In this document: piece by piece, positions 16,157 to 25,807 of the stretch
How positions within the stretch are numbered: the first letter of the stretch is position 1
Layout of the letters: every line of letters starts with the position of its first letter
Origin: Hyphomicrobiales bacterium
GTDB lineage: Bacteria > Pseudomonadota > Alphaproteobacteria > Rhizobiales > Beijerinckiaceae
NCBI GenBank assembly: GCA_017302635.1
Contig: JAFLCX010000001.1
Span: forward strand, 682,001-746,000
Reading direction: 5' to 3'
DNA: 64,000 nt
Position numbers and translations under genes: made by a program
Notes under the pieces: model-generated
Databases searched by the model: none
What the model saw: the letters and a program-made list of their open reading frames with translations, nothing else
Told to the model about the DNA's origin: nothing

Positions 16157-17365
16157 TTAAACGCGCTCGACGATCATCGCCGTGCCCATGCCATGAGCAA
16201 CGCACAACGTGACGAGGCCGGTGGAAAGATCGCGCCGCTCCAGTTCGTCGATGATCGTTCCGAGGATCATCGCGCCTGTGGCACCCAGAGGGTGACCCAT
16301 CGCGATGGCCCCGCCATTCACGTTGACCTTGGCGGGGTCGATATTGAAGGCTTGGATGTAACGCAGCACAACCGAGGAAAAGGCCTCGTTGATTTCAACA
16401 AGATCGATGTCCTTCATCGTCATGCCGGTGCGGGCGAAAAGGCGTTCCGTCACATCGACCGGGCCGGTGAGCACCAGAGCGAGATCGGAACCCATCGTGG
16501 CGAAGCCGCGAATGCGGGCACGGGGCTTCATCCCGGCCCGCCGGCCAGCTGCCTTGTTGCCCACGAGAACGGCCGCCGCGCCATCGACAATGCCGGAAGA
16601 ATTGCCGGCATGATGGACGTGATTGATCTTCTCGACCTCCGGATGCCCCTGAATAGCCACCGCGTCGAATCCGCCCTGCTCGCCCATCATGGCGAAAGAG
16701 GCCTTGAGGCCGCCAAGCGTCTGCATATCCGTTTGCGGGCGGATAGTCTCGTCCTTGGCCAGAATGGTCAGGCCATTGACGTCCTTGACCGGAATAACCG
16801 ATTTCGAGAACCGGCCATCGGCCCAGGCTGCCGCCGCCTTCTTGTGCGAAGAGACAGCGAAAGCATCGACATCATCGCGGCTGAACCCGTATTTCGTCGC
16901 AATCAAATCCGCCGCCACACCCTGCGGCGAGAAATAGGACGGGATGGCGACCGACGGATCGACCGCCGGAAGCATGCCCGAAGCGCCCATGCCGACGCGG
17001 CTCATGCTCTCGACTCCGCCGCCAACAACGAGGTCTTTCTGCCCGGCCATCACCTGCGCCGCTGCGGCTCCGACCGCATCAAGCCCTGAGGCGCAGAAGC
17101 GGTTGATCTGGATGCCCGGAACCTGAAATCCGTAGCCGGCTGCGATGGCGGCCGAGCGGGCGATATCGCCCCCCGCTTCACCCACCGGATCGACGCAACC
17201 GAGGATGACATCCTCGATGGTCGAGGCATCAAGGTCGTTCCGTTTCGCCACGGCCCTGAGAGCGGTTTCGGCGAGGCGCAGGGCTGTCACCTCATGGAGC
17301 GAGCCATCGGCCTTGCCCTTGCCGCGCGGCGTGCGGACGTGATCGTAGACGAATGCATCGGCCAT
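16157..17365 (-). CDS. fadA: Acetyl-CoA C-acetyltransferase (thiolase)
   Basis: The product is 402 residues from the ATG at 17365, preceded by GGGAGG. Catalytic features are IQINRFCASGLDAVGAAA with the acyl-accepting Cys, NVNGGAIAMGHPLGATGA with the activating His, and TLCVAHGMGTAMIVERV with the second Cys. The last motif reads CVAHGMG instead of the more usual CxGGG, a small variation. The enzyme cleaves 3-ketoacyl-CoA with CoA in beta-oxidation and forms a functional pair with the FadJ-like protein immediately downstream. I assign the degradative rather than biosynthetic role from context. Confidence 0.92.
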   Translation of the reverse strand: MADAFVYDHVRTPRGKGKADGSLHEVTALRLAETALRAVAKRNDLDASTIEDVILGCVDPVGEAGGDIARSAAIAAGYGFQVPGIQINRFCASGLDAVGAAAAQVMAGQKDLVVGGGVESMSRVGMGASGMLPAVDPSVAIPSYFSPQGVAADLIATKYGFSRDDVDAFAVSSHKKAAAAWADGRFSKSVIPVKDVNGLTILAKDETIRPQTDMQTLGGLKASFAMMGEQGGFDAVAIQGHPEVEKINHVHHAGNSSGIVDGAAAVLVGNKAAGRRAGMKPRARIRGFATMGSDLALVLTGPVDVTERLFARTGMTMKDIDLVEINEAFSSVVLRYIQAFNIDPAKVNVNGGAIAMGHPLGATGAMILGTIIDELERRDLSTGLVTLCVAHGMGTAMIVERV

Positions 17366-17437
17366 GAGGGCCTCCCGTTTTTTCGTTCTTATCCGGTTGA
17401 ATGAATGGCGGCGCACGAACAAGCGCGCCGCGAGAAC

Positions 17438-19234
17438 TCAGAAAGCCTCGGCCGGCAGCGCCATGATGGCATCGGAGCCCGCCGTGATGCGCTGCAACTG
17501 CGCGCCTGTCTCGGGCAGCATCCGCTCCATGAAGAAGCGGGCGGTGACAAGCTTCGTGTTCATGCGCTCGGTCGAGCCATTGGCACCCGCCGCAAGCTTC
17601 TCGCTCGCGACCTTGGCCTGCATCGCCCACATGTAACCCATCGCAACAAGGCCGAAGAGATGCATGTAATCGGTGGCGCCGGCACCGGCATTGTCGGGCT
17701 TCGCCATCGCGTTCTGCATGAACCACATCGTGGCCTGCTGAAGGTGCCCGAGTGACTTGCCAAGCGGCGCGAGAAGCGGCTTGAGGCTTTCATGAGCCTC
17801 ATTGGCCTTGATGAAACCCTGCACTTCATTGAAGAAGCTCATCACGGCACGCCCGCCATCGCGCGGCAGCTTGCGGCCCACAAGGTCCATCGCCTGAATG
17901 CCGTTGGCGCCCTCATAGATCATGGCAATGCGGGCGTCGCGCACGAACTGGCTCATGCCCCATTCCTCGACATAGCCATGCCCGCCGAACATCTGCTGGG
18001 CCTTGACGGCATTGTCGAAACCGAGATCAGTGAGCACCCCCTTCAGCACGGGCGTCATAAGGCCGAGATGGTCATCGGCTTCTGTCCGCGCCTTCTCGTC
18101 ATCCGAGCGATGCGCGACATCGGATTTCAGCGCCGTCCAGAGCACCAGTGCGCGCGCGGCTTCGTTGAAGGCGCGGATGGACAGCAGCGTACGGCGCACA
18201 TCGGGGTGCACGATGATCGGATCGGCCGCTTTCGTCGGTTCTTTCGCACCTGTGAGAGCACGGCCTTGAATGCGGTCTTTCGCGTAAACAACAGCGTTCT
18301 GATAGGCGACCTCGGATTGCGCGAGGCCCTGAATGGCGACGCCAAGCCGGGCTTCGTTCATCATCACGAACATGGCGTTGAGGCCCTTGTTCTCGGCCCC
18401 GACCAGCCAGCCCACGGCGCCATCATAGTTCATGACGCAGGTCGCGTTGCCGTGAATGCCCATCTTGTGCTCGATCGAGCCGCAGGCAACCGCGTTGCGC
18501 GCGCCCAGCGATCCATCAGCATTGACCATGAATTTTGGCACGACGAAGAGCGAGATGCCTTTGACACCCTCCGGCGCACCTTCGATGCGGGCGAGCACAA
18601 GGTGGATGATGTTCTCGGTCAGGTCCTGCTCCCCCGCCGAGATGAAAATCTTGGTACCGGAAATCTTGTAGGAGCCATCCCCCACCGGCACGGCCTTGGT
18701 CTTGATCAGCCCCAGATCAGTGCCGCAATGCGGCTCGGTGAGGTTCATGGTGCCCGACCACGGACCCTCGATCATCTTCGGCAAATAGGTGCGCTTGATC
18801 TCGTCCGAAGCATGCGTGTGCAGGGCCGCGATCGCGCCCATCGTCAGGCCGGGATACATCGAGAACGCCATGTTCGCGGAAGAAGCGAATTCGTTCATGA
18901 TCGCACCGACCGTGTATGGCAGCCCCTGCCCGCCATATTCCGGATCGGCCGAGAGCCCGACCCAACCGCCCTGCGTGTAGGCGTCATAGGCTTCCTTGAA
19001 GCCTTTCGGCGTCGTCACGCGGCCATCAGCGTGGCGTGTGCAGCCCTGCTTGTCCCCCGAGAGGTTGACCGGCGCGAGCACTTCCTCGCACAGCTTCGCA
19101 CCCTCCGAGAGGATGGCCTCAAGCATATCGGGAGACAGGTCCGAGAAGCCCGGCAGGTTGCCGTATTTCTCGATTCCAAACACATCGTTGAGGAGAAAGC
19201 TCACGTCATCGGTCGGCGCACGATAGCTCGGCAT
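17438..19234 (-). CDS. Acyl-CoA dehydrogenase with C-terminal extension domain
   Basis: The product is 598 residues, longer than the roughly 380 of basic acyl-CoA dehydrogenases, matching the subfamily with an added C-terminal domain (PF12806 type). Landmarks are GTMNLTEPHCGTDLGLIKTKA and GTKIFISAGEQDLTENIIH for FAD and substrate contacts, and ARIAMIYEGANGIQAMDLVGRKL with the catalytic Glu. It performs the first dehydrogenation of fatty acyl-CoA and should pass electrons to ETF. I chose the ATG at 19234 because GGAGG lies seven bases upstream; the ATG at 19240 is too close to it. It is the first gene of the beta-oxidation operon, 72 bp before the thiolase. Confidence 0.93.
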   Translation of the reverse strand: MPSYRAPTDDVSFLLNDVFGIEKYGNLPGFSDLSPDMLEAILSEGAKLCEEVLAPVNLSGDKQGCTRHADGRVTTPKGFKEAYDAYTQGGWVGLSADPEYGGQGLPYTVGAIMNEFASSANMAFSMYPGLTMGAIAALHTHASDEIKRTYLPKMIEGPWSGTMNLTEPHCGTDLGLIKTKAVPVGDGSYKISGTKIFISAGEQDLTENIIHLVLARIEGAPEGVKGISLFVVPKFMVNADGSLGARNAVACGSIEHKMGIHGNATCVMNYDGAVGWLVGAENKGLNAMFVMMNEARLGVAIQGLAQSEVAYQNAVVYAKDRIQGRALTGAKEPTKAADPIIVHPDVRRTLLSIRAFNEAARALVLWTALKSDVAHRSDDEKARTEADDHLGLMTPVLKGVLTDLGFDNAVKAQQMFGGHGYVEEWGMSQFVRDARIAMIYEGANGIQAMDLVGRKLPRDGGRAVMSFFNEVQGFIKANEAHESLKPLLAPLGKSLGHLQQATMWFMQNAMAKPDNAGAGATDYMHLFGLVAMGYMWAMQAKVASEKLAAGANGSTERMNTKLVTARFFMERMLPETGAQLQRITAGSDAIMALPAEAF

Positions 19235-19387
19235 GGTCATTCCTCCACAGTGAATGGCACGGGCACCCTTGGTTGGGCGCATCTCGATTGTTTATATATG
19301 AACTATCCTTGGGTTTGTAAAGCCCTGATTTGCACGAAGGTCGCAGGACTGCGGCAAAAAACAATGGCTTTTTGACGCCGAAGAGAA

Positions 19388-19424
19388 AAAATTCAGGGCG
19401 ACGCGTTGCGTCGCCCTGTTTTTT
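19388..19424. terminator. Bidirectional rho-independent terminator
   Basis: A perfect 10-base stem (AGGGCGACGC, loop GTT, GCGTCGCCCT) is followed on the plus strand by GTTTTTT and on the minus strand by GAATTTTTT. It lies 20 bp past the flagellin stop and so terminates the flagellin transcript. No plus-strand gene ends just upstream, so its use in the other direction is unclear. Confidence 0.92.
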
Positions 19425-19444
19425 CGCCCGATTTTGCAGAAAAA

Positions 19445-20605
19445 TCAGAAAAGACGAAGAACGCTCTGCTCCGACTGTGTCGCGAGCGAAAGGGCTGTCG
19501 AAGCAAGCTGCTGACGGGTGTTCAGCGTCACGAGCTTGGCCGCTTCCTCGTTCTGATCCGCCAGAACCAGCATGTCAGAGCCGGTCTCCAACGTGTCGAT
19601 CATCGACTTCGTGAAATCCTGGCGCGCCTGGACGACAGAAAGGTTCGAACCAAAGGTCGAGGCCTGGCTGCGCAGGCGTGACAGGCCGGTCGTGAGGTTG
19701 GACAACGCATCGTTGATGTCCTTGTCCGACTGCCAGTTGTTGGTGGCTGCCGAAACTCCGAGGCCGGCCGAGTTGTATTTCACGCCCGAAATCGTCACCG
19801 AGGCCGAATTGCCCTCATTAAACTGCACCTTGAGCGAACCGTTATCGAGCAGGTTCGTGCCGTTGTAACCCGAGTCAGCGGCGAGCTGGTCGATCTGCGT
19901 GCGCAACGCATCGAACTGGGCCGCGAGATCCTTGCGGGTCTGGTTGTTCGAGGCAGTGCCAATGGTTGTGCTCACGCCAGCGCCGAACAGCCCGGTCAGG
20001 GTCGAGCCTGCATCGTCGGTCGTGATAGAGAGCGCGGCACCGTCCAGTGCCTCGATCTTCACATTGCCGTTCTCGATCGAAGCCTGCACCTTCATGGCGG
20101 AGCCGGTGGGGTTCAGCGTGGTGTTGGAATTGATCCCGTCCACGAGGTTCTGCACGGTCGAGCCGGCAGCCACGGTCAGCACTGCCGTTCCGTTCACCTT
20201 GATCACCTTGGTGGCGGTGAACGTGCCCGCCGCGGCCGAAGTCAGCAGGGTGGAGCCGGTGAGGTCGCCTTCGGTTCCGACAATCTTGTTGGTGTTCGAG
20301 GCGCTCTGAAGAGCCTGACGGGCAGAGCCCTGCGCGCTTTCGACAAGCTTGGTGAGCGCCTTGATGCCCTTGTCGGCCGCTTCGATGACCTTCGTCGCCT
20401 GGCCGATCGAGTCGAGCAGGCTGGAGAGATCGCGGGCACGGTTTGAGAGTCCGGAGGCGGTGAAGAAGTTGACGGGGTTGTCGATCGCGGAATTGACGCG
20501 TTTTCCGGTCGCAAGCTTGAGCTGCTGCGCTTGCTGCGCGGAAGCCGTGCTCTGGATGGCGGAAAGCGACTGGCGGACGCCAACGGAGAGAGTGATGTTC
20601 GACAT
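19445..20605 (-). CDS. Flagellin
   Basis: The product is 386 residues from the ATG at 20605, which has AAAGGTG upstream. The conserved D0/D1 N-terminus reads ITLSVGVRQSLSAIQSTA, then QQLKLATGKRVNSAIDNP and FFTASGLSNRARDLSSLLD. The C-terminal D0 helix ends VTLNTRQQLASTALSLATQ then SEQSVLRLF. The middle is rich in Thr, Ala, Val and Asn, as in the surface-exposed domain. It is the filament subunit exported by the flagellar type III system. No other flagellar gene is in the window. The roughly 230 bp leader region upstream is AT-rich and includes an inverted repeat (TTTGCC..GGCAAA), possibly a post-transcriptional control site. Confidence 0.95.
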   Translation of the reverse strand: MSNITLSVGVRQSLSAIQSTASAQQAQQLKLATGKRVNSAIDNPVNFFTASGLSNRARDLSSLLDSIGQATKVIEAADKGIKALTKLVESAQGSARQALQSASNTNKIVGTEGDLTGSTLLTSAAAGTFTATKVIKVNGTAVLTVAAGSTVQNLVDGINSNTTLNPTGSAMKVQASIENGNVKIEALDGAALSITTDDAGSTLTGLFGAGVSTTIGTASNNQTRKDLAAQFDALRTQIDQLAADSGYNGTNLLDNGSLKVQFNEGNSASVTISGVKYNSAGLGVSAATNNWQSDKDINDALSNLTTGLSRLRSQASTFGSNLSVVQARQDFTKSMIDTLETGSDMLVLADQNEEAAKLVTLNTRQQLASTALSLATQSEQSVLRLF

Positions 20606-20831
20606 GTTTGGCACCTTTCTGGCCGAGGGTTTCCGGGAACATTTGCCCGGCAAAACCACCCTAGGTTGTATTTTCCTAAATAATCGTTGAAGTTGCAATA
20701 TGTGATTGATACACGTTTGAATTGTTTTCTGAGGCTTCGATTCGCGGATCGCCCGCAAGGGCCGTCACGCATTGAGAGGCCTTTAACTCACGAATTTCGA
20801 ACGCACCCCGCCTGAAATCACGGAGATATCG

Positions 20832-21026
20832 ATGAAAGAAATTGAGCTTGTTCGTCGTATTGTTGATTTTGCTTTTATCATTAAAGCACAACTGCACTCC
20901 GATGACACAGCATTGCTGAGGTCAATTTTAAATATATTAATCATGGAAGCTGAAGATGTTATTGAAGAACTCGATTTGAATGACAAGACACATCCGGGCG
21001 ACAACTCAGAACAGCGCTGGGGCTGA
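20832..21026 (+). CDS. Small hypothetical protein, AT-rich
   Basis: A 64-codon ORF starts at an ATG with CGGAG seven bases upstream. The predicted protein is acidic and helical (IELVRRIVDFAFIIKAQL, ILIMEAEDVIEELDLNDKT) with no signal peptide and no motif I recognise. Its codons are markedly AT-richer than its neighbours (ATT, TTA, AAA frequent), which could mean recent acquisition or that it is not a gene. It sits between the divergent flagellin gene and the PodJ-like gene. Function unknown. Confidence 0.45.
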   Translation: MKEIELVRRIVDFAFIIKAQLHSDDTALLRSILNILIMEAEDVIEELDLNDKTHPGDNSEQRWG

Positions 21027-21275
21027 ACTTCCGCCGATCAGGTGCAGGCGTCTCATTGGCTCCGGCCGCTGCAACTGAAGCGTGTTTTGAGGGCACGCCG
21101 CGTGATCACTCGATCCGGCAAGCATCTGGGAAAGACGCAACCGGCAAAATCAGCCGCCCCGTTAACGCGACGTTTACCATAACCCGAAATGCTGCCGGCA
21201 TTGGGAGGAAACAGCCCGGAATCCGGACTGATTCGGTCCTCCAGCGGGTTGGCAGAACGGGATACGGATCGGGCG

Positions 21276-24200
21276 ATGGCCAATGCAATGCCGTGGAGCG
21301 TAAGGGGGATCGACCCCGAAATCCGGGAACAGGCCGTGGAGGCTGCTCACCGCTCGGGTATGTCCGTTGGCGAATGGATGAACCATGTTCTCGCCGGCAA
21401 CCTTGAAGATGACGAGGAACCCACCCCCGCGCGGTCACGCAAGCGCCGGTCCTCGCGCAGCGACGAATTGAGCGATAGGCTCGAGCGCCTGGGCCGCGGC
21501 CGCTCGGCCACCGCGATGAACCGCATGAAGGACGACGGGAGCGACAATGGTCGCGTTCTCGACCTTATCGAAACCGCGGTCCAGGCCATCGAGCGACTGG
21601 AGCGTTCCAGCGGGCGGCGCGACGCGCAAGAGGAGCGGCCAGGCTCGCAAGATCTCTCGCCCATCATCGATATGCTCGAACGCCGCATGGCGAGCATGGC
21701 AGAACCTGCTGCCCTGCCGGCGCGCACAGCCAATGGCCGGCCTGCGGCCTTCATCCGCCCCGCCCGGTCGCAAGGATCGGATCATTCGGAATTGCTCCGC
21801 GCAGTGGCCGAGATCGATCAGCGTCGGCGCGAACTGGATGGCGGTTCAGCCATTTCTCGGCCACGCGCCCCCGTCGTCGCCCAGACAACCGACCATTTCG
21901 ACGTCGTGCGTCAGCAGCTCGACACCTTGCTCCAGCGCATCGATGACATGCGCGCTGCGCCGCGCCCGGACCAGAGCCCCTTGCAGGATCGGCTGGAGCA
22001 GATTGCCGGCAAAATGGAAGAGATGCGCACGCGGCCGAGTGAAGATCTCGTGCTGATCCGGCGCGACCTCGCAAGCCTTGCCGCTGCCATTGAAACGCTC
22101 TCGCCTCAGCGCCTTGTGGGCATGGTCGAGAATGCCGTGGCGACAATGGCCGAGAAATCGCTGCTTGCGAACCGCAACCACCTGCCGGAGCGCCTGCTAA
22201 CCCCGATCACCGAGGTGCATCAGGATGTCCGCCAGATCCTCTCGGAAATGGCAGCATCGCGCTCTTCCGATCGACTATCGCACGAAGTCGGGCTTGTTGC
22301 CCGCAAACTGGATGAGATCGGTCGACAGGCCGCTTCTCCGGAACGTGTCGAGGAGATTTTCCGCGAGACCGACGCCATCAAGAGCCTGATCGGGCAGGCG
22401 ATGCGCGCGCAGCCGCTCGAGGGTCTCGCCTTTCACATCGAGGGGCTGTCGAAACAGCTCGAGACCTTCCAGCGCGACCCAGCCCGCGCCGATGAAGGAG
22501 CGATGCTCGAAGCCATTCAGGAAATCAAGGATCGGATCGAGCGCATCGACCCGCAATCGACCTTCAGCGCGCTCGAGAAGCGCCTTTCGGCCATTGCCGG
22601 CATCGAACAGCGGCTCGATGCCATCGCAACCGATGTCAGCCGCCTAGCGAAAGAATCGCAACCTCTTCCGCAACTCGATCAAATCGCGTCGCGGCTGGAG
22701 CGCATCGACCGGGTGCTCGAGGGTTCGAAGGACCAGCCGCTTGCCGGACTGGACCATCTGGCCCAGACCATGGAGCGGTTGGGTTCGTCGCTCGAAAAAG
22801 TGTCCGGTGGTTCGTCGTCCGATGAACTGATGCCGTTGCTCGAAAAGCTCTCGAGCCGCATGGCCGATGTCGAGGCAAGCCGCGCTGACACCGCGATGCT
22901 GGACGCGCTTCAGGTCGAAATCACCCGCCTTGGCGAAAAACTCGACATGCCAGGCCATTCCCAAATGCCGGGCCTCGACGGAATCGAGAAAGCCGTCCAG
23001 ACCCTGATGGGCCAGTTTGATGCTGCGCGGGCCGACATCAAGGATGCGGCAGCCAACGCGGCCGAGCGCGCAGCGAAAGAAGCCATTCGTTCGATCGCGC
23101 GCGACGAGACAACCGATACGCTGGCTGCCGAAGGACTTCTTCTGCTCAAGCGCGACCTTGGCGAGTTCAAGAGCGCTCAGAACGATGCAGACAAGCGAAC
23201 ACGCCAGACCCTCGAACAGCTCCATTCTACGCTCGAAACGCTCGTCGGGCGTCTCTCGGGCATGGAGGGCAGCATTCCGGCGCCCCGACCAGAAGTCGCC
23301 GGACGGCGTGAACCAATGCCGGAAATACCCCGCGCGGCGTTCACACCCCCGGTCCCTGCTGTTGATGCACCCATCGAGCGGGCAAGGCAGCCGGCAGCCG
23401 GCCCGGGGCCGCGCTCGGCTGGAGTCGTGGCTGAAACCATCGACGATGCAGCCGACCTGCCGCTCGAACCGGGCCAGCGCCCTGGTCATGCCGGTGGGCC
23501 TCCACCCTCCTCCGAGCAGCCGGTCCTGACCGCCGATCCGCGTTCGAACTTCATCGCAGCCGCACGACGCGCGGCGCAGGCGGCAGCGGAAAAGAGCCAG
23601 GAAGTTCTCGCGGAAGAAAAGCCGGATCGCAAATCCAAGAAGGCCGCCCGCAACGTGGCTGGCATGGAAGGCGCGGCTTCAGCCAAACCGTCCTTCGTCG
23701 CACGGGCGCGGCGCCCCATCCTGTTGGGCCTTGCCGCCCTTGTTTTCACCCTCGGAACGATGAAATGGCTGCTGACCCGTGAAAATGCCGAGATGGGCGT
23801 CACCCCATCCAACGGCAACCCGGCAATCGAGCAGAGCGTGCCAAAGGGCGATACCCCGATCATCCCGGCCGAACCGCGCAATGACGCGCCTGCTGCCGCT
23901 CCCGGCCAGCCGGAAAGGACAGGCTCGCTCGCGCCCAATCCGAATGAGGCCAATGGCAAACGGGCCACGCGACTCTCGGATTCCAGTGCCATCACTCAGG
24001 CCGACCCGCTCACCGTCGGCAGCATTTCGGGCGACGGGACACCGAAACCAATCGATACAGGGCGGGAAGCTCTGGGTGAACTGGCGCGCGAGACCAAGAT
24101 CGCGGGTCAGGATCGGCTGCGAGAGGCAGCGATCTCGGGCAACATGGCGGCAATTTTCGAGCTCGGCTCGCGTCTGGCGGATGGCCGTGGCGCGGCACGC

Positions 24201-24773
24201 GATCCCAAACTCGCGGCGCGCTGGTTCGAGCAGGCCGCTGCCGGCGGCCACGCTCCGGCGCAATATCGCCTCGCAAGCCTCTACCGCGAAGGACGCGGCG
24301 TGCCGCGAGACGCGGCCATCGCGTTCCAGTGGTTCGATCGCGCCGCGGCGCAGGGCCATGTTCTCGCAATGCACAATGCTGGCGTGCTGCTGGCTGAAGG
24401 CGTGCATGGTTCGCCCGATTACGCGGGCGCTGCCCTGTGGTTCCGGCGTGCGGCCGAACATGGCGTGAAAGACAGCCAGTTCAACATCGCGATCCTTTTC
24501 GCGCGGGGGCTTGGCGTCAATCAGGATCTCGGTGAAGCCTTCCGCTGGTTCTCGCTCGCGGCGGCCCAAGGCGATCAGGATGCGATCAAGAAGCGGGATG
24601 ATGTCGCCGCTCGCCTGACCAAGGAGCAACTGATCAAGGAACGCGAACGCCTGAAAACCTTCGTCCCGACGAAAGCCAACCCGGCATCCAACGAGGCCGG
24701 GGCTTGGGACAAATCGGCGGCCGCGATGTTTCCACCCATCGCGCGGGGGCCTGCCGCACCCCAGCAACGCTGA
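21276..24773 (+). CDS. podJ: PodJ-like polar localisation factor with Sel1 repeats
   Basis: From the ATG at 21276 the product is 1165 residues; an earlier ATG at 21189 is possible, but homologues begin near the motif PWSVRGIDPEIREQAVEAA. Residues about 50-690 form long amphipathic, Glu/Arg-rich segments likely to be coiled coil. A single membrane span lies near 809-833 (ILLGLAALVFTLGTMKWLL). The periplasmic C-terminus holds at least four Sel1 repeats (FELGSRLADGRGAARDPKLA, YRLASLYREGRGVPRDAAIA, HNAGVLLAEGVHGSPDYAGA, FNIAILFARGLGVNQDLGEA). In Caulobacter and rhizobia PodJ organises the old pole. The peptidoglycan-binding domain often found at the C-terminus is not visible here. A strong terminator follows. 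Confidence 0.78.
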   Translation: MANAMPWSVRGIDPEIREQAVEAAHRSGMSVGEWMNHVLAGNLEDDEEPTPARSRKRRSSRSDELSDRLERLGRGRSATAMNRMKDDGSDNGRVLDLIETAVQAIERLERSSGRRDAQEERPGSQDLSPIIDMLERRMASMAEPAALPARTANGRPAAFIRPARSQGSDHSELLRAVAEIDQRRRELDGGSAISRPRAPVVAQTTDHFDVVRQQLDTLLQRIDDMRAAPRPDQSPLQDRLEQIAGKMEEMRTRPSEDLVLIRRDLASLAAAIETLSPQRLVGMVENAVATMAEKSLLANRNHLPERLLTPITEVHQDVRQILSEMAASRSSDRLSHEVGLVARKLDEIGRQAASPERVEEIFRETDAIKSLIGQAMRAQPLEGLAFHIEGLSKQLETFQRDPARADEGAMLEAIQEIKDRIERIDPQSTFSALEKRLSAIAGIEQRLDAIATDVSRLAKESQPLPQLDQIASRLERIDRVLEGSKDQPLAGLDHLAQTMERLGSSLEKVSGGSSSDELMPLLEKLSSRMADVEASRADTAMLDALQVEITRLGEKLDMPGHSQMPGLDGIEKAVQTLMGQFDAARADIKDAAANAAERAAKEAIRSIARDETTDTLAAEGLLLLKRDLGEFKSAQNDADKRTRQTLEQLHSTLETLVGRLSGMEGSIPAPRPEVAGRREPMPEIPRAAFTPPVPAVDAPIERARQPAAGPGPRSAGVVAETIDDAADLPLEPGQRPGHAGGPPPSSEQPVLTADPRSNFIAAARRAAQAAAEKSQEVLAEEKPDRKSKKAARNVAGMEGAASAKPSFVARARRPILLGLAALVFTLGTMKWLLTRENAEMGVTPSNGNPAIEQSVPKGDTPIIPAEPRNDAPAAAPGQPERTGSLAPNPNEANGKRATRLSDSSAITQADPLTVGSISGDGTPKPIDTGREALGELARETKIAGQDRLREAAISGNMAAIFELGSRLADGRGAARDPKLAARWFEQAAAGGHAPAQYRLASLYREGRGVPRDAAIAFQWFDRAAAQGHVLAMHNAGVLLAEGVHGSPDYAGAALWFRRAAEHGVKDSQFNIAILFARGLGVNQDLGEAFRWFSLAAAQGDQDAIKKRDDVAARLTKEQLIKERERLKTFVPTKANPASNEAGAWDKSAAAMFPPIARGPAAPQQR

Positions 24774-24777
24774 TACC

Positions 24778-24804
24778 GGCCGGGCCAGACGCCCGGCCCT
24801 TTTT
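24778..24804 (+). terminator. Rho-independent terminator after podJ
   Basis: An 8-base perfect stem (GGCCGGGC and GCCCGGCC, loop CAGAC) followed by CTTTTT begins 4 bp after the podJ stop codon and separates it from the TSUP gene. Confidence 0.92.
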
Positions 24805-24877
24805 CGTGCTCGGCGCAATTGACGCCGCTTCCGAACACCTTGAAAAGATCAAGGTCTTCAAGAACAACGGCCGGGGC

Positions 24878-25807
24878 ATGCAACTCTATCTGCCCATCGC
24901 GGAATTGCCGCTGAACCTGTTCCTCCTGCTTGGCATGGGGGGAGCGGTCGGTTTTATTTCCGGGCTGTTCGGTGTCGGCGGCGGATTTCTGCTGACGCCG
25001 TTCCTGATTTTCATCGGCGTGCCGGCGCCGGTCGCGGTTGCGACGTCATCCGTTCACATCGCTGCCTCTTCCGTCACCGGAGCGATCACGTATTGGCGCC
25101 GCCAGGCGCTCGACATCAAGCTCGGTGCGGTGCTGATCGCGGGCGGCCTGCTGGGTACGGTAGCGGGTGTCCTGTTTTTCAACCAGATGCGCCGGCTTGG
25201 GCATCTCGAGGTTGTCATCACGCTTTCCTATGTGACGCTGCTGATGTCGGTGGGCGGGCTGATGTTCGTCGAGAGTGTCGGCGCGCTCGTGGCGAAGCGC
25301 CGCGCCGGTGGAACTCCGGCTCCGGCCGGACATCACGCTCCGCCCTGGCACCGAAACCTGCCCTGGCAGATCACCTTTCACCGCTCGAAGTTGAAAATCA
25401 GCGTTCTCCCGGTCCTCGTTCTGGGTGCTGTGATCGGCTTCATCGGAACTGTTCTTGGCATTGGCGGTGGCTTTCTGGTCGTGCCGGCCTTGATCTATTT
25501 TTTCCGGATTCCGACTTCGGTGGTGGTCGGAACGTCGCTGTTCCAGATACTGATGACCGCGATTGCGGCTACAATCCTGCATGGCACGATCTCGCAGGCG
25601 GTTGATATCCTGCTGGCGCTCACCCTTGTGATCGGCGGCGTGATCGGCGCGCAGTTTGGCGTGCGGACCGGGCAGACGCTGAAGGGCGAACAGTTCCGGC
25701 TGCTGCTGGCCCTGCTGATTCTTGCAGTCGGCATTCGCTTTGCCTACGAAATTGTGGGTGAGCCACGCGAGCTGTTCGTCATCACGGCAACGGAGCCGGA
25801 GCGATGA
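24878..25807 (+). CDS. TSUP family (TauE/SafE) membrane transporter
   Basis: The product is 309 residues from the ATG at 24878, with about eight membrane spans in two similar halves. Each half carries the family's glycine motif: GFISGLFGVGGGFLLTPFLI near the N-terminus and GFIGTVLGIGGGFLVVPALI in the second half. TSUP proteins export or import sulfite, sulfoacetate and other small organosulfur or carboxylate anions; the substrate here is unknown. Its stop overlaps the start of a TIGR02186 gene (ATGA), a pairing I recall as common in Alphaproteobacteria. The sox genes at the window's far right make a sulfur link possible but unproven. Confidence 0.9.
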   Translation: MQLYLPIAELPLNLFLLLGMGGAVGFISGLFGVGGGFLLTPFLIFIGVPAPVAVATSSVHIAASSVTGAITYWRRQALDIKLGAVLIAGGLLGTVAGVLFFNQMRRLGHLEVVITLSYVTLLMSVGGLMFVESVGALVAKRRAGGTPAPAGHHAPPWHRNLPWQITFHRSKLKISVLPVLVLGAVIGFIGTVLGIGGGFLVVPALIYFFRIPTSVVVGTSLFQILMTAIAATILHGTISQAVDILLALTLVIGGVIGAQFGVRTGQTLKGEQFRLLLALLILAVGIRFAYEIVGEPRELFVITATEPER

